Origin: Budorcas taxicolor
Taxonomy: Eukaryota > Chordata > Mammalia > Artiodactyla > Bovidae
Direction: 5' to 3'
DNA length: 64,000 bases
Assembly: GCF_023091745.1 (NCBI RefSeq)
Contig: NC_068930.1
Location: 4,610,262-4,674,261, forward strand
Part shown: in pieces, positions 24,665 to 36,043 of the stretch
Layout: each line of letters begins with the position of its first letter
How positions within the stretch are numbered: the stretch's first letter is position 1
Program-made: the position numbers and the translations under genes
The notes under the pieces: model-generated
Database searches by the model: none
The model's input: the letters and a program-made list of their open reading frames with translations, nothing else
Told to the model about the DNA's origin: nothing

Positions 24665-25828
24665 ATGTCAGATCCCCAGATCCACCTGGGCAGCTCCTGG
24701 AAAAGCCACCAACAGAGTGACCGTAAGAGCTTACTGGGCAACACCAAAAATAAGGGAAACAGGTGCTATTCCATATTTGGAGAGAACATAAAGCTTATGG
24801 AAACAGAGAAGTCCTACTCAATTCTGTCCTTCAACTGGAAAGAAGAGAATTTGCTGAAAAAGAAACTAAGTTTTCTAGACTCCATTAAGAAATATGAAGC
24901 TAATGCCTGGCTAATGGAGCAGAAAGCCTTTTATAAACGATGCCACTCAAAGCTCCGAAAGTCAGAACTGGCGCATGCTCGGTTGCTAGGCAACAAGGAC
25001 TTGGTCAACCGGCTTACCTCCAAGAATATGTTGTCCAACTACACCACCACCTTTGTGGATGAGAGCGAGGCTGCTGTGAAGGCGATAATCCAGAACAGAA
25101 GAGAAGGGGAGAAGAACAAAATGCCCTTCAGACTTAGCCTAGACAGGGACAGACTCTACCCAACCACAGCTTCCAGGGCAACCTTAAAGGCAGACTCCAA
25201 GGATGAAAGTGAGAGGGCAACTGTAAACATAAGAGGGTCTCTCTCCAGAGGGGAGGGGAAACCAGCTCTGGTTTTATCTTTAGAGTCTTTGGATAATCCA
25301 GAGCAGGTAGAAAAACAGAGAAAGCTCCCTGTTGACAGCAGGCCATCAGTAGGGGGAGAAGGGATCGTAAGAGATGTCCCTAGTCGGCCATCGAGCACTG
25401 GGCAGAGTCATCTCCAGGATCCAACCATCGGCAGGAAATCAAAAGGCAAGTTTCTTAAATACATAATCTATGGAGACAGGAGTGGAGAGCACCCCAAGAA
25501 GAAAAGATCACGGCCCAGGAAGAACCCACCTGTCCCGGACGGTGTGCAAATGGACCAGGCACTGCCGACCCAGGTTCAAGTCAACCTAAGGCAGGAGTTT
25601 CTCACGAGTGAAAGAGCCAAGTATCTGGAGGCCAGAATCCAAAGTCTACCACAGCCCACATATTTTCAAGGTCACTCTTCTAACAGACTCTGGGCTAAAG
25701 GAACTGAAGGAGTAGTGCATGCTCCAGGAATCAGAACAGAGGGTGCAGGAAGAGGGCTGAAAATCATTCCCGACGAGATCAGAAAACAAACTGGAAGCAT
25801 CACCAAGAACAAAAAGCTTTTTTCCTAA
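24665..25828 (+). CDS. Unrecognised intact intronless ORF, 387 codons, basic protein with NLS-like cluster
   Basis: I do not recognise this protein. The frame is open from 24572 (after a TAG at 24569) to the TAA at 25826-25828. The first ATG is at 24665, with G at -3, giving 387 residues. A stretch this long without a stop is not expected by chance here, and no common repeat family covers it. Residues about 59-116 (EENLLKKKLSFLDSIKKYEA through NKDLVNRL) look helical, possibly coiled-coil, and rich in Lys/Arg/Glu. Residues 277-286 (PKKKRSRPRK) resemble a nuclear localisation signal with an AT-hook-like core. The rest is Ser/Lys/Arg/Gly-rich and probably disordered. I see no signal peptide or membrane segment. 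It is either a single-exon gene or retrogene, or the large last exon of a spliced gene. It lies on the strand opposite UBE3A, about 10 kb past its 3' UTR. Expression and function are unknown. Confidence 0.6.
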   Translation: MSDPQIHLGSSWKSHQQSDRKSLLGNTKNKGNRCYSIFGENIKLMETEKSYSILSFNWKEENLLKKKLSFLDSIKKYEANAWLMEQKAFYKRCHSKLRKSELAHARLLGNKDLVNRLTSKNMLSNYTTTFVDESEAAVKAIIQNRREGEKNKMPFRLSLDRDRLYPTTASRATLKADSKDESERATVNIRGSLSRGEGKPALVLSLESLDNPEQVEKQRKLPVDSRPSVGGEGIVRDVPSRPSSTGQSHLQDPTIGRKSKGKFLKYIIYGDRSGEHPKKKRSRPRKNPPVPDGVQMDQALPTQVQVNLRQEFLTSERAKYLEARIQSLPQPTYFQGHSSNRLWAKGTEGVVHAPGIRTEGAGRGLKIIPDEIRKQTGSITKNKKLFS

Positions 25829-26005
25829 GGCACCCTTCCCCTTTCTACCCCTCTGCCATTCAGCAACTTCTACTTAATATTTACGAAGAAAACTCTTACC
25901 CCTGACCTCAAGACTGCTCCGGAACTCACGGAGAAAATGTTTCTCCTCTTATATAAAACTGGGACAACCAAAGCAGGATCTAACAGTAAGAATGTGGACT
26001 TGGGT

Positions 26006-26075
26006 GACGCCTGGTCCTGCAGCCCTTCACGCGGAGACACCGAGACGCGCGCAGAGGAAGGGCAAGGGGGCTGCG
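26006..26075. promoter_or_regulatory. CpG-dense patch just downstream of the 387-codon ORF
   Basis: Eight CpG dinucleotides fall within about 70 bp, including CACGCGGA and GACGCGCGCA, in a window where non-SINE sequence is otherwise CpG-poor. It could be a small CpG-island promoter on either strand, a remnant of the 3' UTR of a retrocopied GC-rich mRNA, or a methylation-controlled element. No TATA box or other decisive motif is visible. Confidence 0.35.
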
Positions 26076-26141
26076 TCCAGGAGCAGTATCTAGGGGGCAC
26101 ATGCTGCTGGGAAACTTTCTGCGAGTAATACTCTTACTGTA

Positions 26142-26164
26142 AAAAAAAAAAAAGAAAAAAAAGA
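26142..26164 (+). other. A-rich tract downstream of the ORF, possible retrocopy poly(A) tail
   Basis: A run of 13 A, then G, then 8 A, lies about 310 bp after the ORF stop. If the ORF is a processed retrocopy, this would be its poly(A) tail. I found no canonical AATAAA just upstream and no convincing matching target-site duplication on the 5' side, so this is only a possibility. Confidence 0.3.
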
Positions 26165-26439
26165 GTGAAAGACAATGATTTGCGGAAAGTTAGCAAATCT
26201 GTTTCTTCGGTAGCTTGGGGAGGGAAAGGGAATAGGAACCTTGGTCTGACTTTTGACCTTCTTCAATAAAATCAAACCAGTGTAAACTAGTCGACTTGAA
26301 AACTAGGAGAGATCTCTCTCTCACTCTTCCTTGGCGCCCCATTCCCCAGCAGGCAGGCCCTACTGGGAGACTCCCTACATTTAGTGAACCAAAAAATGTT
26401 GAAACAAGAAAGAGGACTGAAGGTGTGATAAGAACACCA

Positions 26440-26630
26440 AGTGGGAGACACGAGGTTCTGTTTTCTAGCTTCATGAATTCATATGAATGCAATGATCAGA
26501 GTAATCTTGGGCAAAATGCTTCACAGCTTGAGACCTTAGTTTCCTCATCTATAAAATGAGGGTTGGAGAAGATGATCTTTCAGGTCATATTTACACCTAT
26601 ACCTCTACAATAAAATTCTTCTAACTTGTC
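26440..26630 (+). repeat. MIR-type SINE remnant
   Basis: CTTGGGCAAAATGCTTCACA followed by TTAGTTTCCTCATCTATAAA matches the MIR core. Confidence 0.6.
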
Positions 26631-26639
26631 ACAAAAGCA

Positions 26640-28800
26640 GATGTTGGATGGCTGCCCTTGAGTAAAATAAAACATCTTCAGTCTTTTGTCCTTCCAGTGG
26701 TCAGTCCAGTGGTTGGTTAACATTTCAAACTTCTCTGAGGTAATATAAGGAAGTTAAAGTCTTCATTATCAGTTAGATGGTCATGAGGCAAATGTATAGA
26801 GAAGGGGCACTTTTACATTTAAATGAATAATGGTAAATATTTTTAAAACATTTTTTCTCTGTATTTCATAGTTCATATTCTTTAAATATTTTCTCTGTAT
26901 TTCATAAGTAGTTAAATCCCATTATGACAGCAACCTAAGTAAGTGGAATTCATGTTGTACAGCATGTGGCTAAATAATTGCAGGCTTAATGTCTCTGAAA
27001 TCAGATCTGCAGTCAGAGGGATCACTGCAGTGATCTGCACTGTCCCAAATGATTGCAACCACTTCATGTGGATTCAATATGAATTTTACTAATTTCCTCT
27101 ATTGGTTACTGGCATAGAAATACTGAAAGCACATAGATGGTTGTGGTGATGAGAAAAAAAAAAAGCCACCCTTATATGAATTATGAGATTATAAGTGTAA
27201 TTTTAGAGTGGGGGCGGGGATGAGGTCCTACAGTGGAGAGAGAGGTTCTCTTAAAACTAAAGGTGCTTAGGAAAACGTGATTGTTTACTCACCACTTCTT
27301 AGGGATACATGGCAAACTGGTTTCCCTCAACTGTTTTCCAAAACTAGTTCCATTCATAAGAGCAGCATAAGGTGGTACTGTTGCTGAACAGTGGGAAGGT
27401 GTGAGGAGTATATGAATGTCAGAAAAGCTCTTCACATGCAGGAACAACTGTTATACTACTTTTACTGGTAGCTTCTGTGGAGATTTGGAAGTCCAATTGA
27501 TAAATCAGGCTCTTTGGTTTTATAAGCATAATTTCATTCATACATTCATTTGAAAAACATGTTCTGAACACCAGGGTGAGTAAAACAGATATATTTCTAC
27601 TCTCATGGAATAGAATTTAAGGAATGAGTTAGGCAATAGTGAAGTAAGCAAAACAATACCCTGTGAAAAGCGTTTTGGAAGTATGATTATTTTGGAGACT
27701 ACAGTTTAAATTCGAAAAACACTTCAATCTTGTTAAAAATACATATTTAAGGCAATTGGTATTTTCTTTGGGTTTGGGTACAAGAGGCAAGCACATAGGG
27801 ACAATTCTGAAATGCATTTTTAGGTCATGGGCTAACTCCCACTTGACAGTCCCAAGAATCCACTTGTAGTTATGATGAGCTGGGATTCTCCTGCTCAGTC
27901 TCGGCTGGAAGCATCTGAGGTTATTTCCTGCCCTTGGTGATTACTTCCAGGGCAAGGCTGCCTTCTCAGTTGCCTCAGGAAGCAGATCTGATCGCACTTA
28001 CTGTGAACTTCTTGATTCACTGGTAAGGGGACCAAACCCAGCAGTGCTAGGCAGATTTGCAAGTTAATATATATCACATCTCAATAGTTTTGAAATACTT
28101 TCACTCAGCTGATATATCTTCCTGAGATGACAGTAAATAAACACACACACAATGTGGGCCTTTAAAAACTGTGGTAAGAATTAAGGTGGGGGAGGGTGTC
28201 AGCAAGGTGCAAAGGATAGCAGGGAAGAGGATGGGAAGGAGTTTCTGAGACACCCTGGCTTGTTGTGCAGCTTAATGAACTTTGTTCACATTCCGCTCTT
28301 GGTACTAGGGGCACAGCCATGAGTAAGACAAAGTTCCTGCCCTCATCAGGCTTGGTTTCTAGTGAAGCACAGATAAAAATGAGCAAATTAGGGAATTGCT
28401 TTTCATTTTTCTTTACTTCATGCTGAAATGCTACTGTCCATGTTTTTTCTTCCTCCCTTTATTACCTTTCCCTGGTGACTACCTCCATCTATGCTGAAAA
28501 ACCATACATTTAAATCTTCTTTGTAGGCTTTTCTTTAAATTTGTATTTTTTTAACTGCCTCTGTACAATTCCACTTGTATATTTCTTGAACACTTCAACT
28601 GAAACATGCCCAAAATCTGTTTCCCTGTAGATCCCACACCACCACACCACCAACCCAGTCATGCAAATCAGAAATGTGGGTTGACTCCTCTCTCTCCCTG
28701 GAATCAGTCACCCAGTCCCAGTCCCAAACATGTCTTAGAACGTCCCCTCCCTTCTATCCTCAGGCTTATATATCTGAGGATATAACTAGAATTATGGCAG
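26640..28800. other. No gene; ancient L2-like remnants
   Basis: 27530-27660 (TTCATTCATACATTCATTTG ... TCTACTCTCATGGAATAGAA) and 28265-28390 (GAGTAAGACAAAGTTCCTGC) resemble L2 3' ends. A near-duplicate TTTTCTCTGTATTTCATA occurs twice near 26852-26908. Otherwise nothing supported. Confidence 0.4.
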
Positions 28801-28810
28801 TCATCTCCTA

Positions 28811-28944
28811 ACTGGGCTTCCCTGGTGGCTCAGACAGTAAAGAAGCCACCTCCAGTGTTCTTGCCTGGAGAATCTCATGGACAGAGCCTGGTGGGCTACA
28901 GTTCATGGTGTCACGAGTCAGATATGACTGAATGACTTGGCAAA
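28811..28944 (+). repeat. Bov-tA SINE, internally deleted
   Basis: GGGCTTCCCTGGTGGCTCAG joins almost directly to CCAGTGTTCTTGCCTGGAGA, lacking the middle. Flanks ATCTCCTAA at 28802-28810 and 28945-28953. Confidence 0.88.
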
Positions 28945-28953
28945 ATCTCCTAA

Positions 28954-29380
28954 GTACAAAGATTGCATGACACTTATGTTTCTCCAATTCCATGTTATAA
29001 GATGCCAAAAAAATGTAAAATGAATTATCTTTGTATTTCAATATGTGCAAAACAAAGTTCAAAGTTCCTGGTACGGTCTACAAGGCCTTTCATGCTCTGA
29101 CCTGCCTTCCATTCCAATCCAATCTTGATCCCTTTGAATCTGACACTCAGGCATACTGAACACCGTCTTGTCTGCCTGTCAACTAATCTTTCACCTCCTA
29201 TTTGGACAATTTTTGGATCTGAATTCTCTGTCCAAATTGTATTTTTATGTACTTCTATAACCCTTAGTGGTTTCTACGTATATCTGGTCCACTAGATTCA
29301 GCCTCCCCATAAAAAGACTCCTTGATTGAACAAAGTGGCTGCGAAACCAACCTGAAACCTCCAGCAAACCTGCAGCATGA
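28954..29380. other. No gene; possible ancient repeat
   Basis: Wording such as GTCTACAAGGCCTTTCATGC resembles an old interspersed repeat that I cannot name with confidence. Confidence 0.3.
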
Positions 29381-29399
29381 TTAGCATTCAGTTGGTATG

Positions 29400-29688
29400 T
29401 TCAGTTCAGTTTAGTCGCTCAGTCGTGTCCGACTCTTTGTGACCCCATGGACCACAGCACGCCAGGCCTCCCTGTCCATCACCAACTCCTGGAGTTTACC
29501 CAAACTCTTGTCCATCGTGTTGGTGATGCCCTCCAACCATCTCATCCTCTGTCGTCCCCTTCTCCTCCTGCCCTCAATCTTTTGCAGCATCAGGGTCTTT
29601 TCCAAACAGTCAGTTCTTCGCATCATGTGGCCAAAGTATTGGAGTTTCAGCCTCAACATCAGTCCTTCCAATGAACACTCAGGACTGC
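29400..29688 (-). repeat. BovB 3' fragment
   Basis: TTCAGTTCAGTTTAGTCGCT to AATGAACACTCAGGACTGC: the reverse of the BovB 3' end, flanked by TTAGCATTCAGTT at 29381-29393 and 29689-29701. Confidence 0.9.
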
Positions 29689-29701
29689 TTAGCATTCAGT
29701 T

Positions 29702-30650
29702 TTCAATTGGTATTGAATTAGCATTCAATTTGTATTGAATTCTATTTACCTGGTAAATGTTAGTAAACAGAAAATCTTCACACTTCAGTTGGAATAGGAC
29801 TAGAAGCAGGTTTGAGATCTCCCTTGGAGATCTTTCCATAGCACCATCCAAAGAGTACCTAAGTCCTTCCTATTGATCTACTAATTTAGTAATGAGATTT
29901 ACTAAATAATAAGGCACGTGTGACAGGAAGGAAGCGAGTAAGGGTGATGGTGAAGCTGAACACAACTTTTTCTTTTTGCTGGTCTGCTCTGGCTCTGGAT
30001 TTGTTTTTCCAGGAATGAAACCTCAGGTATGTAGTTTTTCTGGTCACTTTCAGATAATAAGCAAAGCATCTATTTTCTGGGTATTAGTGAAACATCAAAA
30101 ATGCCACTCTCTCTCCTAACTGAAAATGCAACTCTTGCTCAGAGCTGCTTCTGGGTGGGAGGCCTGAAGATAGGCTCTTCGTCACGTTACCTTCTTTCTC
30201 ACGCAAAAGCTGTTTCTGGCCCTTTTGGAAGGGAGGAAATCTAAAGAAAAATATCCTGCCTCATCCAGCTGGTGCAACTGTCATAAGATATTGAGCCTTC
30301 AGAGAAGTGGGAGTTAATGGCTTTCTTTCACGAAGTAAACTCTTCAGGGAACCCCAGATGAGAGCCTCTGGCTTGGCTGGTCCCTTCCAGTTTCTCCTCT
30401 TCTCACAGCTTCCGTCTGAGGGTATTCAGATATCAGGTGTCTGGCTCCAGAACAGGAAGCCCACTTGTGCAGGGTCAGATGGCCCATGACCTATCTCTTA
30501 CAGTGACCACATGTGGCCTACGGGAAATATACATTTCAGCCTCATCACTGGTAGATGCGCCCTTTATTCAGCAATATTCTAAACAGAATTCTAGCAAACC
30601 AAACTCAGTAGCATATTAAAAGGTTTGTGTACCATGAACCTGTAGAACCA
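29702..30650. other. No gene or recognisable repeat
   Basis: A short degenerate repeat of ATTGAATT and GCATTCA words lies at 29688-29742. No supported ORF beyond. Confidence 0.45.
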
Positions 30651-32565
30651 CCCCAGGAACAGAGGGTTGGTAGAGCATACCAAAATCCATCGATACAGCC
30701 CTACTAATAGAATAAAGGACAAAAACTCACAACCATCTTAATAGAAGCAGATTAAGATTCTACATTGCAGGTGGATTCTTTACCAGCTGAGTCACCAGGG
30801 AAGCCCAAGAATACTGGAGTGGGTAGCCTATCCCTTCTTCAGGGGATCTTCCTGACCTAGGAATTGGACCAGGGTCTCCTGCATTGAAGACGGATTCTTT
30901 ACCAACTGAGCCCCAATAGAAGCAGAAGCATCTGACAAAATCCAATATCCTTTCCTGATAAAAACACTCAGACTAGGAATAGAAGGAAATTTTCCTCAAC
31001 CTGAAGCATCTATGAAGAACTTACTGTTAGCATGACACTCAATGGTGAAAAATTAAATGCCTTCCTTATAAATCAGTACTAAGATAAAAATGTATGTTCT
31101 TGCCGCTTCTATTCAATATTGTGCTAGAGGTGCACTCAGGAAAGAAAAAAAGTATCCAGAACAAAAGGGAAAAAGTAAAACTTTCTATTTGCAGATGTGT
31201 GATCTTGTATATAGAAAATACAAAAGAATCAAAAGTAAAACACATTTAGTTAGGAAAAGCCACATAAGATCAATATAAAAAAACTTTTCATTGCATTTTT
31301 TTTCCATTGCATTTCTATATGCTAGCAATGAATGATCCAAAAATGAAATTAAGAAAACAACTATGTTTATAATAGCATCAAAAAAAGAATAAAATACTTG
31401 GGAAAATATTTAACCGAAGAAATCAAGACTTGTACACTGAAATCTAAAATAACAATAAAAAAATTAAAGTCCTGAATAAATCCAGACATCCACGTTCATC
31501 ACTTGGAAAACTCTATATTGTCAAATTAGTGATATTCTCCAAATTGATTTATAGATTCAACACAATGCCTGTCAAAATTCTAGATGCCTATTTTGAAGAA
31601 AATGATAAGCTGACTCTAATATTCACATAGAACTGCAAGGGACCCTCAATAGCCAAAATGACCTTGAAAAAGAACAAAGCTGGAAGACTCAACATCCCTA
31701 ATTCAAAAGTTGTATTTCAAAGGACACCATCTATAAAGTGAAAATACTATCCAAAGAATGGAATAAACTATTTGCAAATGACTTATCTGGTAACAGATTT
31801 GTATCAGAATAAGGAACTGAATAATAAGGACAAATAACTCAATCAAAATATAGGGAAAGTTTCTGGATAAATGTCTCTAAAGATGGCCAAATGGCCAAAA
31901 GCACATGAAAAGATATTCAACATCATTAGTCATTAGGAAAATGCAAATCAAAACCATGAGATACTACTTCACTCCCAATAGGAAGGCTAGACTCAAAATG
32001 TTGGCCAGGATGTGGAGAAATTAGAATTCACAAGATGCTTGCAAGAAAGTGCAACCACTTCAGAAAACAGTTGGCAGGTCCTTGAAAAGCCTGGGCATAT
32101 GACCCAGGAATTCACTATGTACATTACCAAAAGAAATGAAAGCTTATGTGCACATAAAAACTTGTACACAGTGTTCATGGTAGTAGTATTTATAATAGAA
32201 AGTGAAAACAATACAACCATCTATCAAATGAATAAAAATATGGTAATTGATATACTGAAATATTATTCATAAAATGAAGTATTGATACATGCTACAACAC
32301 AGATGCACCTTGTATGTGATTCTATTTATATGGATTGTCCAAAATAGGGAAATCTACAGACGAGTAAGGAGATTAGTGGTTAGGTATTGGAAGGTGGGGA
32401 AAGATAATCACTTCTAATGGATACAAGCGTTTTTCTTTTTTTGCAGTTGTGAAGATGCCCTGGAATTATATAATGTGACACACAATTTTGTGGCTATTCT
32501 AAAAGCCACTAATTGTACACTTTAAAGGAGTGAATTTCGTTACATGAATTATCCTAATTAAAAAA
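30651..32565 (+). repeat. L1 LINE 3' half, sense orientation
   Basis: Plus-strand L1 ORF2 words (TTTCCTGATAAAAACACTCA, CACTCAATGGTGAAAAATTA, TTGATTTATAGATTCAACAC) are followed by the 3' UTR and an A-rich end at 32560. The frame is heavily broken. A SINE lies inside at 30752-30914. Confidence 0.78.
30752..30914 (-). repeat. Rearranged Bov-tA SINE in L1
   Basis: The tRNA-like head (GGTGGATTCTTTACCAGCTG to GGGAAGCCC) comes first, then a second copy from AAGAATACTGGAGTGGGTAG to its own head, so the head is present twice. Flanks AATAGAAGCAGA at 30740-30751 and 30915-30926. Confidence 0.85.
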
Positions 32566-33041
32566 AAAATCAAAGAAAGCATCCCTCCGGCATTTTTAGA
32601 TAGATGAGGGTCAAATTCTGCAAAAGAAATCATTACAAACATCTTCAACCTCTCAATGAATTCCTTCTGTCTTGCAACAGGTAGCACCTGTGTCTCAACT
32701 TCACTGAGTCTTGATAACCATCAGTGACATACACAGGCTTGGATATGCTAATCCAAGCCAAAGGATGGGCAGGGCCAGACAGAACTGAGACCATCACCCA
32801 ACTCTGAAGGCTGTGCCCTCAGTCACCGTGCACTGCTCACTGACACATGCCCATTGCATTTTCTGTGGTTTTCTGAAGACTGAAAGATAGCCAGAATAAT
32901 CACTCCTGTCCTATGGTCCTGTTCAGCTCAATCTAAGAATCCCAACTTAAGGGTTGATTTGTAGCAGTAATTACAAGGTTCTGGCAAACCAGGCATTCAT
33001 CATGGTGAGTGCTTCATTCACTACAGAAAACACAGCATTCA

Positions 33042-33275
33042 GGAAAATCCCATGGACGGAGGAGCCTAGTAGGCGGCAGTCCATAGGGTCGCTAAGAGTC
33101 AGACACGACTAAGCGACTTCACTTTCACTTTTCACTTTCATGCACTGGAGAAGGAAATGGCAACCTACTCCAGTGTTCCTGCCTGGAGAATCCCAGGGAC
33201 AGGGGAGCCTGGCGGGCTGCTGTCTCTGGGGTCGCACAGAGTCGGACACGACTGAAGTGACTTTTAGCAGCAGCT
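33042..33275 (+). repeat. Dimeric Bov-A2 SINE
   Basis: GTCGCTAAGAGTCAGACACG and CACAGAGTCGGACACGACTG form two forward BovA units joined by CACTTTCATGCACTGGAGAA, with a short AGC end. Confidence 0.9.
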
Positions 33276-34929
33276 CCTTGACACGTGAGGGTTTGGCATC
33301 AGCAGGATGACTTAAGACACCTGCTCCCATCTCCAGGAGAGGAGTGTAGCCAGAGGCTGACCACGCAGAGGTTACAGATTGCCAGAGCACATCCCAAAAA
33401 GGACTGGGGAAGTCACACAGAAATCTTGCTTCCAAGGACTTGGTCCGTTTCATCCTTTCCCTTTTAGTAATTTTCTTTTCACAGGCTGAAATGACAGAAC
33501 CAGTTACTCACTTCCTCCAGGAACAAGTTCTTTAGCCACTAAATACTCAAATATTTTAAAATAAAACGTTTTGGGGGTAGGATAAGGAGATAGGAGTACA
33601 GAGGCTATCTTTGGTGAAAACAGATGCTTCATTGAATGGCAAGCTGTCATTTTCAATCATTCAGGTGGTGACTGAGGTACTGGAAAAACTAGTGCTCGTC
33701 CTTTCAACAGTTATTATGCAACTACTATATGGGACAGGAACAAAGATAAACAATCTTCCCCATGAACCTGCCCACAAAAATGGTTATGGGAAAAAACCAA
33801 AAATCCCAGTGACTCCTCATTGCTCAATGTGCATGTACTACCATGAAGTTGCTATTAGGTTACAGAGACATTTTGAAGGTTGATGAATTCATGGGTGAGT
33901 GGCTTTTTTAAAGTTTTGGCCTTTTAGGTTACTTGAGAAATATGAAATGATGAAGCACAGCATGATGATGTGGGTCAGGATGCAGGGAAAGATGCCTGTA
34001 ACTGATGGTAGAATTGGAAAAGTAGGTGGGACTGAGCCTACGGAGGGCTGCGGATACCATGCTTGCAGATTTCCCCAAAGGGGAACAAGTTTTGAAGCAA
34101 AGGATATTTAAATTAACAAAACTGTGTTCTAGAAGAATGAGAAAGATTGGCAAATACTGCCAAGGTGAGTTAGGGGATCAGAGGCCGAAAGGAAGTTATG
34201 ACAGAGAGGGAAAAACAATTGATACAAGCTGTGACAATTGAAAGGTGAGGGATTCTGAAGACTGGGTCGAAAGGGATGTTTTTAAGGAACAAACAATAAA
34301 TGATAGGTAGAGACAAAAGCTCCATTTTGAAGTATATTGATTTTAAGATACCAGAAAGATATTCTGGGGGTAGAGTCTGAGCAGAAGACACAGATTTGGA
34401 GAACCACCTTTTTGAGTGGTTGAGGTTTACCAGACAGAACTGGGCAAGTACAGGTCAGAATTTCAGAATTACAGTAGTATCCACCCTACTGAAAAAGGAA
34501 CAGGGTAGCAGCTGAACCAAGTTCAGGGTGCTGCCAAGGTTAGAATTCTCACTGGCAACAGAGAAGGCTCTAAGAATCTTCCAGGAGAGCTATTTTAGTG
34601 GCATAGCAAAAGTTTTAAGCAGCATTTCTCATGGGCACATCTGCACCAAAATCATCCTGCAATTGGTTAACAAATGCCAACTACTGGATACGAACAGTAA
34701 AGAAGTAGAAGACTGAGACTCTGCACTTCTCTAGACTCCCCCAGGAAATTCTCCACACACTAACACTGTGGGTAAAAGAAAACAGAAAGTAGAAGTTGCA
34801 TTTTGAATCCTCTATTGGCTCAGGGAAGAGGCAGGAGTTTAAGAGAAGGTCCTTAGAGGCTGGCGGAAGGTCAAAAAAAGATACTTGAGGTCAACCGGTT
34901 AAGGGGATCATGACTACAGATGGAGTAGC
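33276..34929. other. No gene; possible old L2/MIR-like piece
   Basis: 33690-33780 (CAACTACTATATGGGACAGG) resembles an L2/MIR core weakly. No supported ORF. Confidence 0.35.
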
Positions 34930-34944
34930 CTTAGGAACACTGGC

Positions 34945-35152
34945 GTTTCCCCGGTGGCTCAGAGGTTAAAGCGTCTGCCTGGAATGCGGGAGACCAGGGT
35001 TCGATCCCTGGGTCGGGAAGATCCCCTGGAGAAGGAAATGGCAACCCACTCCAGTACTCTTGCCTGGAGAATCCCATGGAGGGAGGAGCCTGGTAGGCTA
35101 CTAGTCCATGGGGTCGCAGAGTCGGACACGACTGAGCGACTTCACTTTCACT
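34945..35152 (+). repeat. Bov-tA SINE with intact pol III boxes
   Basis: A CpG-containing young-looking copy: A-box-like GGTGGCTCAGAGG, B box GGTTCGATCCC near 34999, and the BovB-derived tail GAGTCGGACACGACTGAGCG. Flanking CTTAGGAACACT and CTTAGGAAGACT form a diverged duplication. Confidence 0.92.
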
Positions 35153-36019
35153 TAGGAAGACTACCCTTCCTGAGTCTGCATGAGTCTTGAGAAAAGCCCT
35201 TGAAAGAGCCTGAAATCCCAGCGGAGTCACGCTCTTACAGTGAGCGATGGTGCCAGGTCACACTAACCCTTCCTCTCTAATACGATGGACGTGTGCCGAC
35301 AGGGGAATGAACACCATCAGCAAGGTTCGTTTGAAGCTTGATTTCACGTATCTCCCTCCTTAGTTAGTATGTATCCCAAAGTAAAGCTACAGAAATTGTC
35401 GTTGGATTTTATCACACAATTAAGCAGAGCCCAGTAAAGTTGTATAGGGTAGGAAATCCAATTCATTGGCCAAAGCTACCAGGCTCCATAAAAGTTTGGT
35501 CACAGTCCCTGTCGTTACTGTATGCTTGAGATATTCTGTAACAATGATATGTAGGAGAAACTGTGTATTTCAACTGGAAGACCAATTAGTTTTCAGTTTT
35601 TTATTTCCTCCAGAGTTTCCTGGTCATCTGGCAGAAAAGAGTACTTTATAACACGACGTCTGGGATAGAGGGAGTAACCACTACAGCCAAAATTTCTATT
35701 TGTTCCCTCTAAAGGTACTGTTCAGGGAACATTTTGTAGACAGTAGGGGAAAGGAGGCAATGAGAAAAGAAGTGGTAAAATGCCCAGGACAAACAGATAC
35801 TGAGCAAGTGAGAGCAAGTAGTCTGGACAACCAATGAACTTTTCTCTTAGAATATTTTCAAGGGTAGGTTTATTTTTAACTGTTTGTTAGAAGTCTATTT
35901 GATATGAATTCTATACCTGATGATCTGTACTCAATGACCATTCAAAAACTTCACACAGATGTGATTACAATTGGATAACTTCAATACTGTAGTGATAATA
36001 AAACTTGAGAACTGAAGAA
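35153..36019. other. Gap between SINE and UBE3A 3' end, no gene seen
   Basis: No long ORF and no recognisable repeat. It may include further 3' UTR if a more distal poly(A) site is used. Confidence 0.4.
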
Positions 36020-36037
36020 CACAAATTTCTTCACGAA

Positions 36038-36043
36038 TTTATT
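36038..36043 (-). terminator. Candidate distal polyadenylation signal of UBE3A
   Basis: AATAAA on the minus strand, in the context TATAATAAATTCG, followed by TTTGTGTTCTTC about 15-25 nt downstream as a GU/U-rich element. This is the arrangement of a functional mammalian poly(A) site. Confidence 0.5.
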
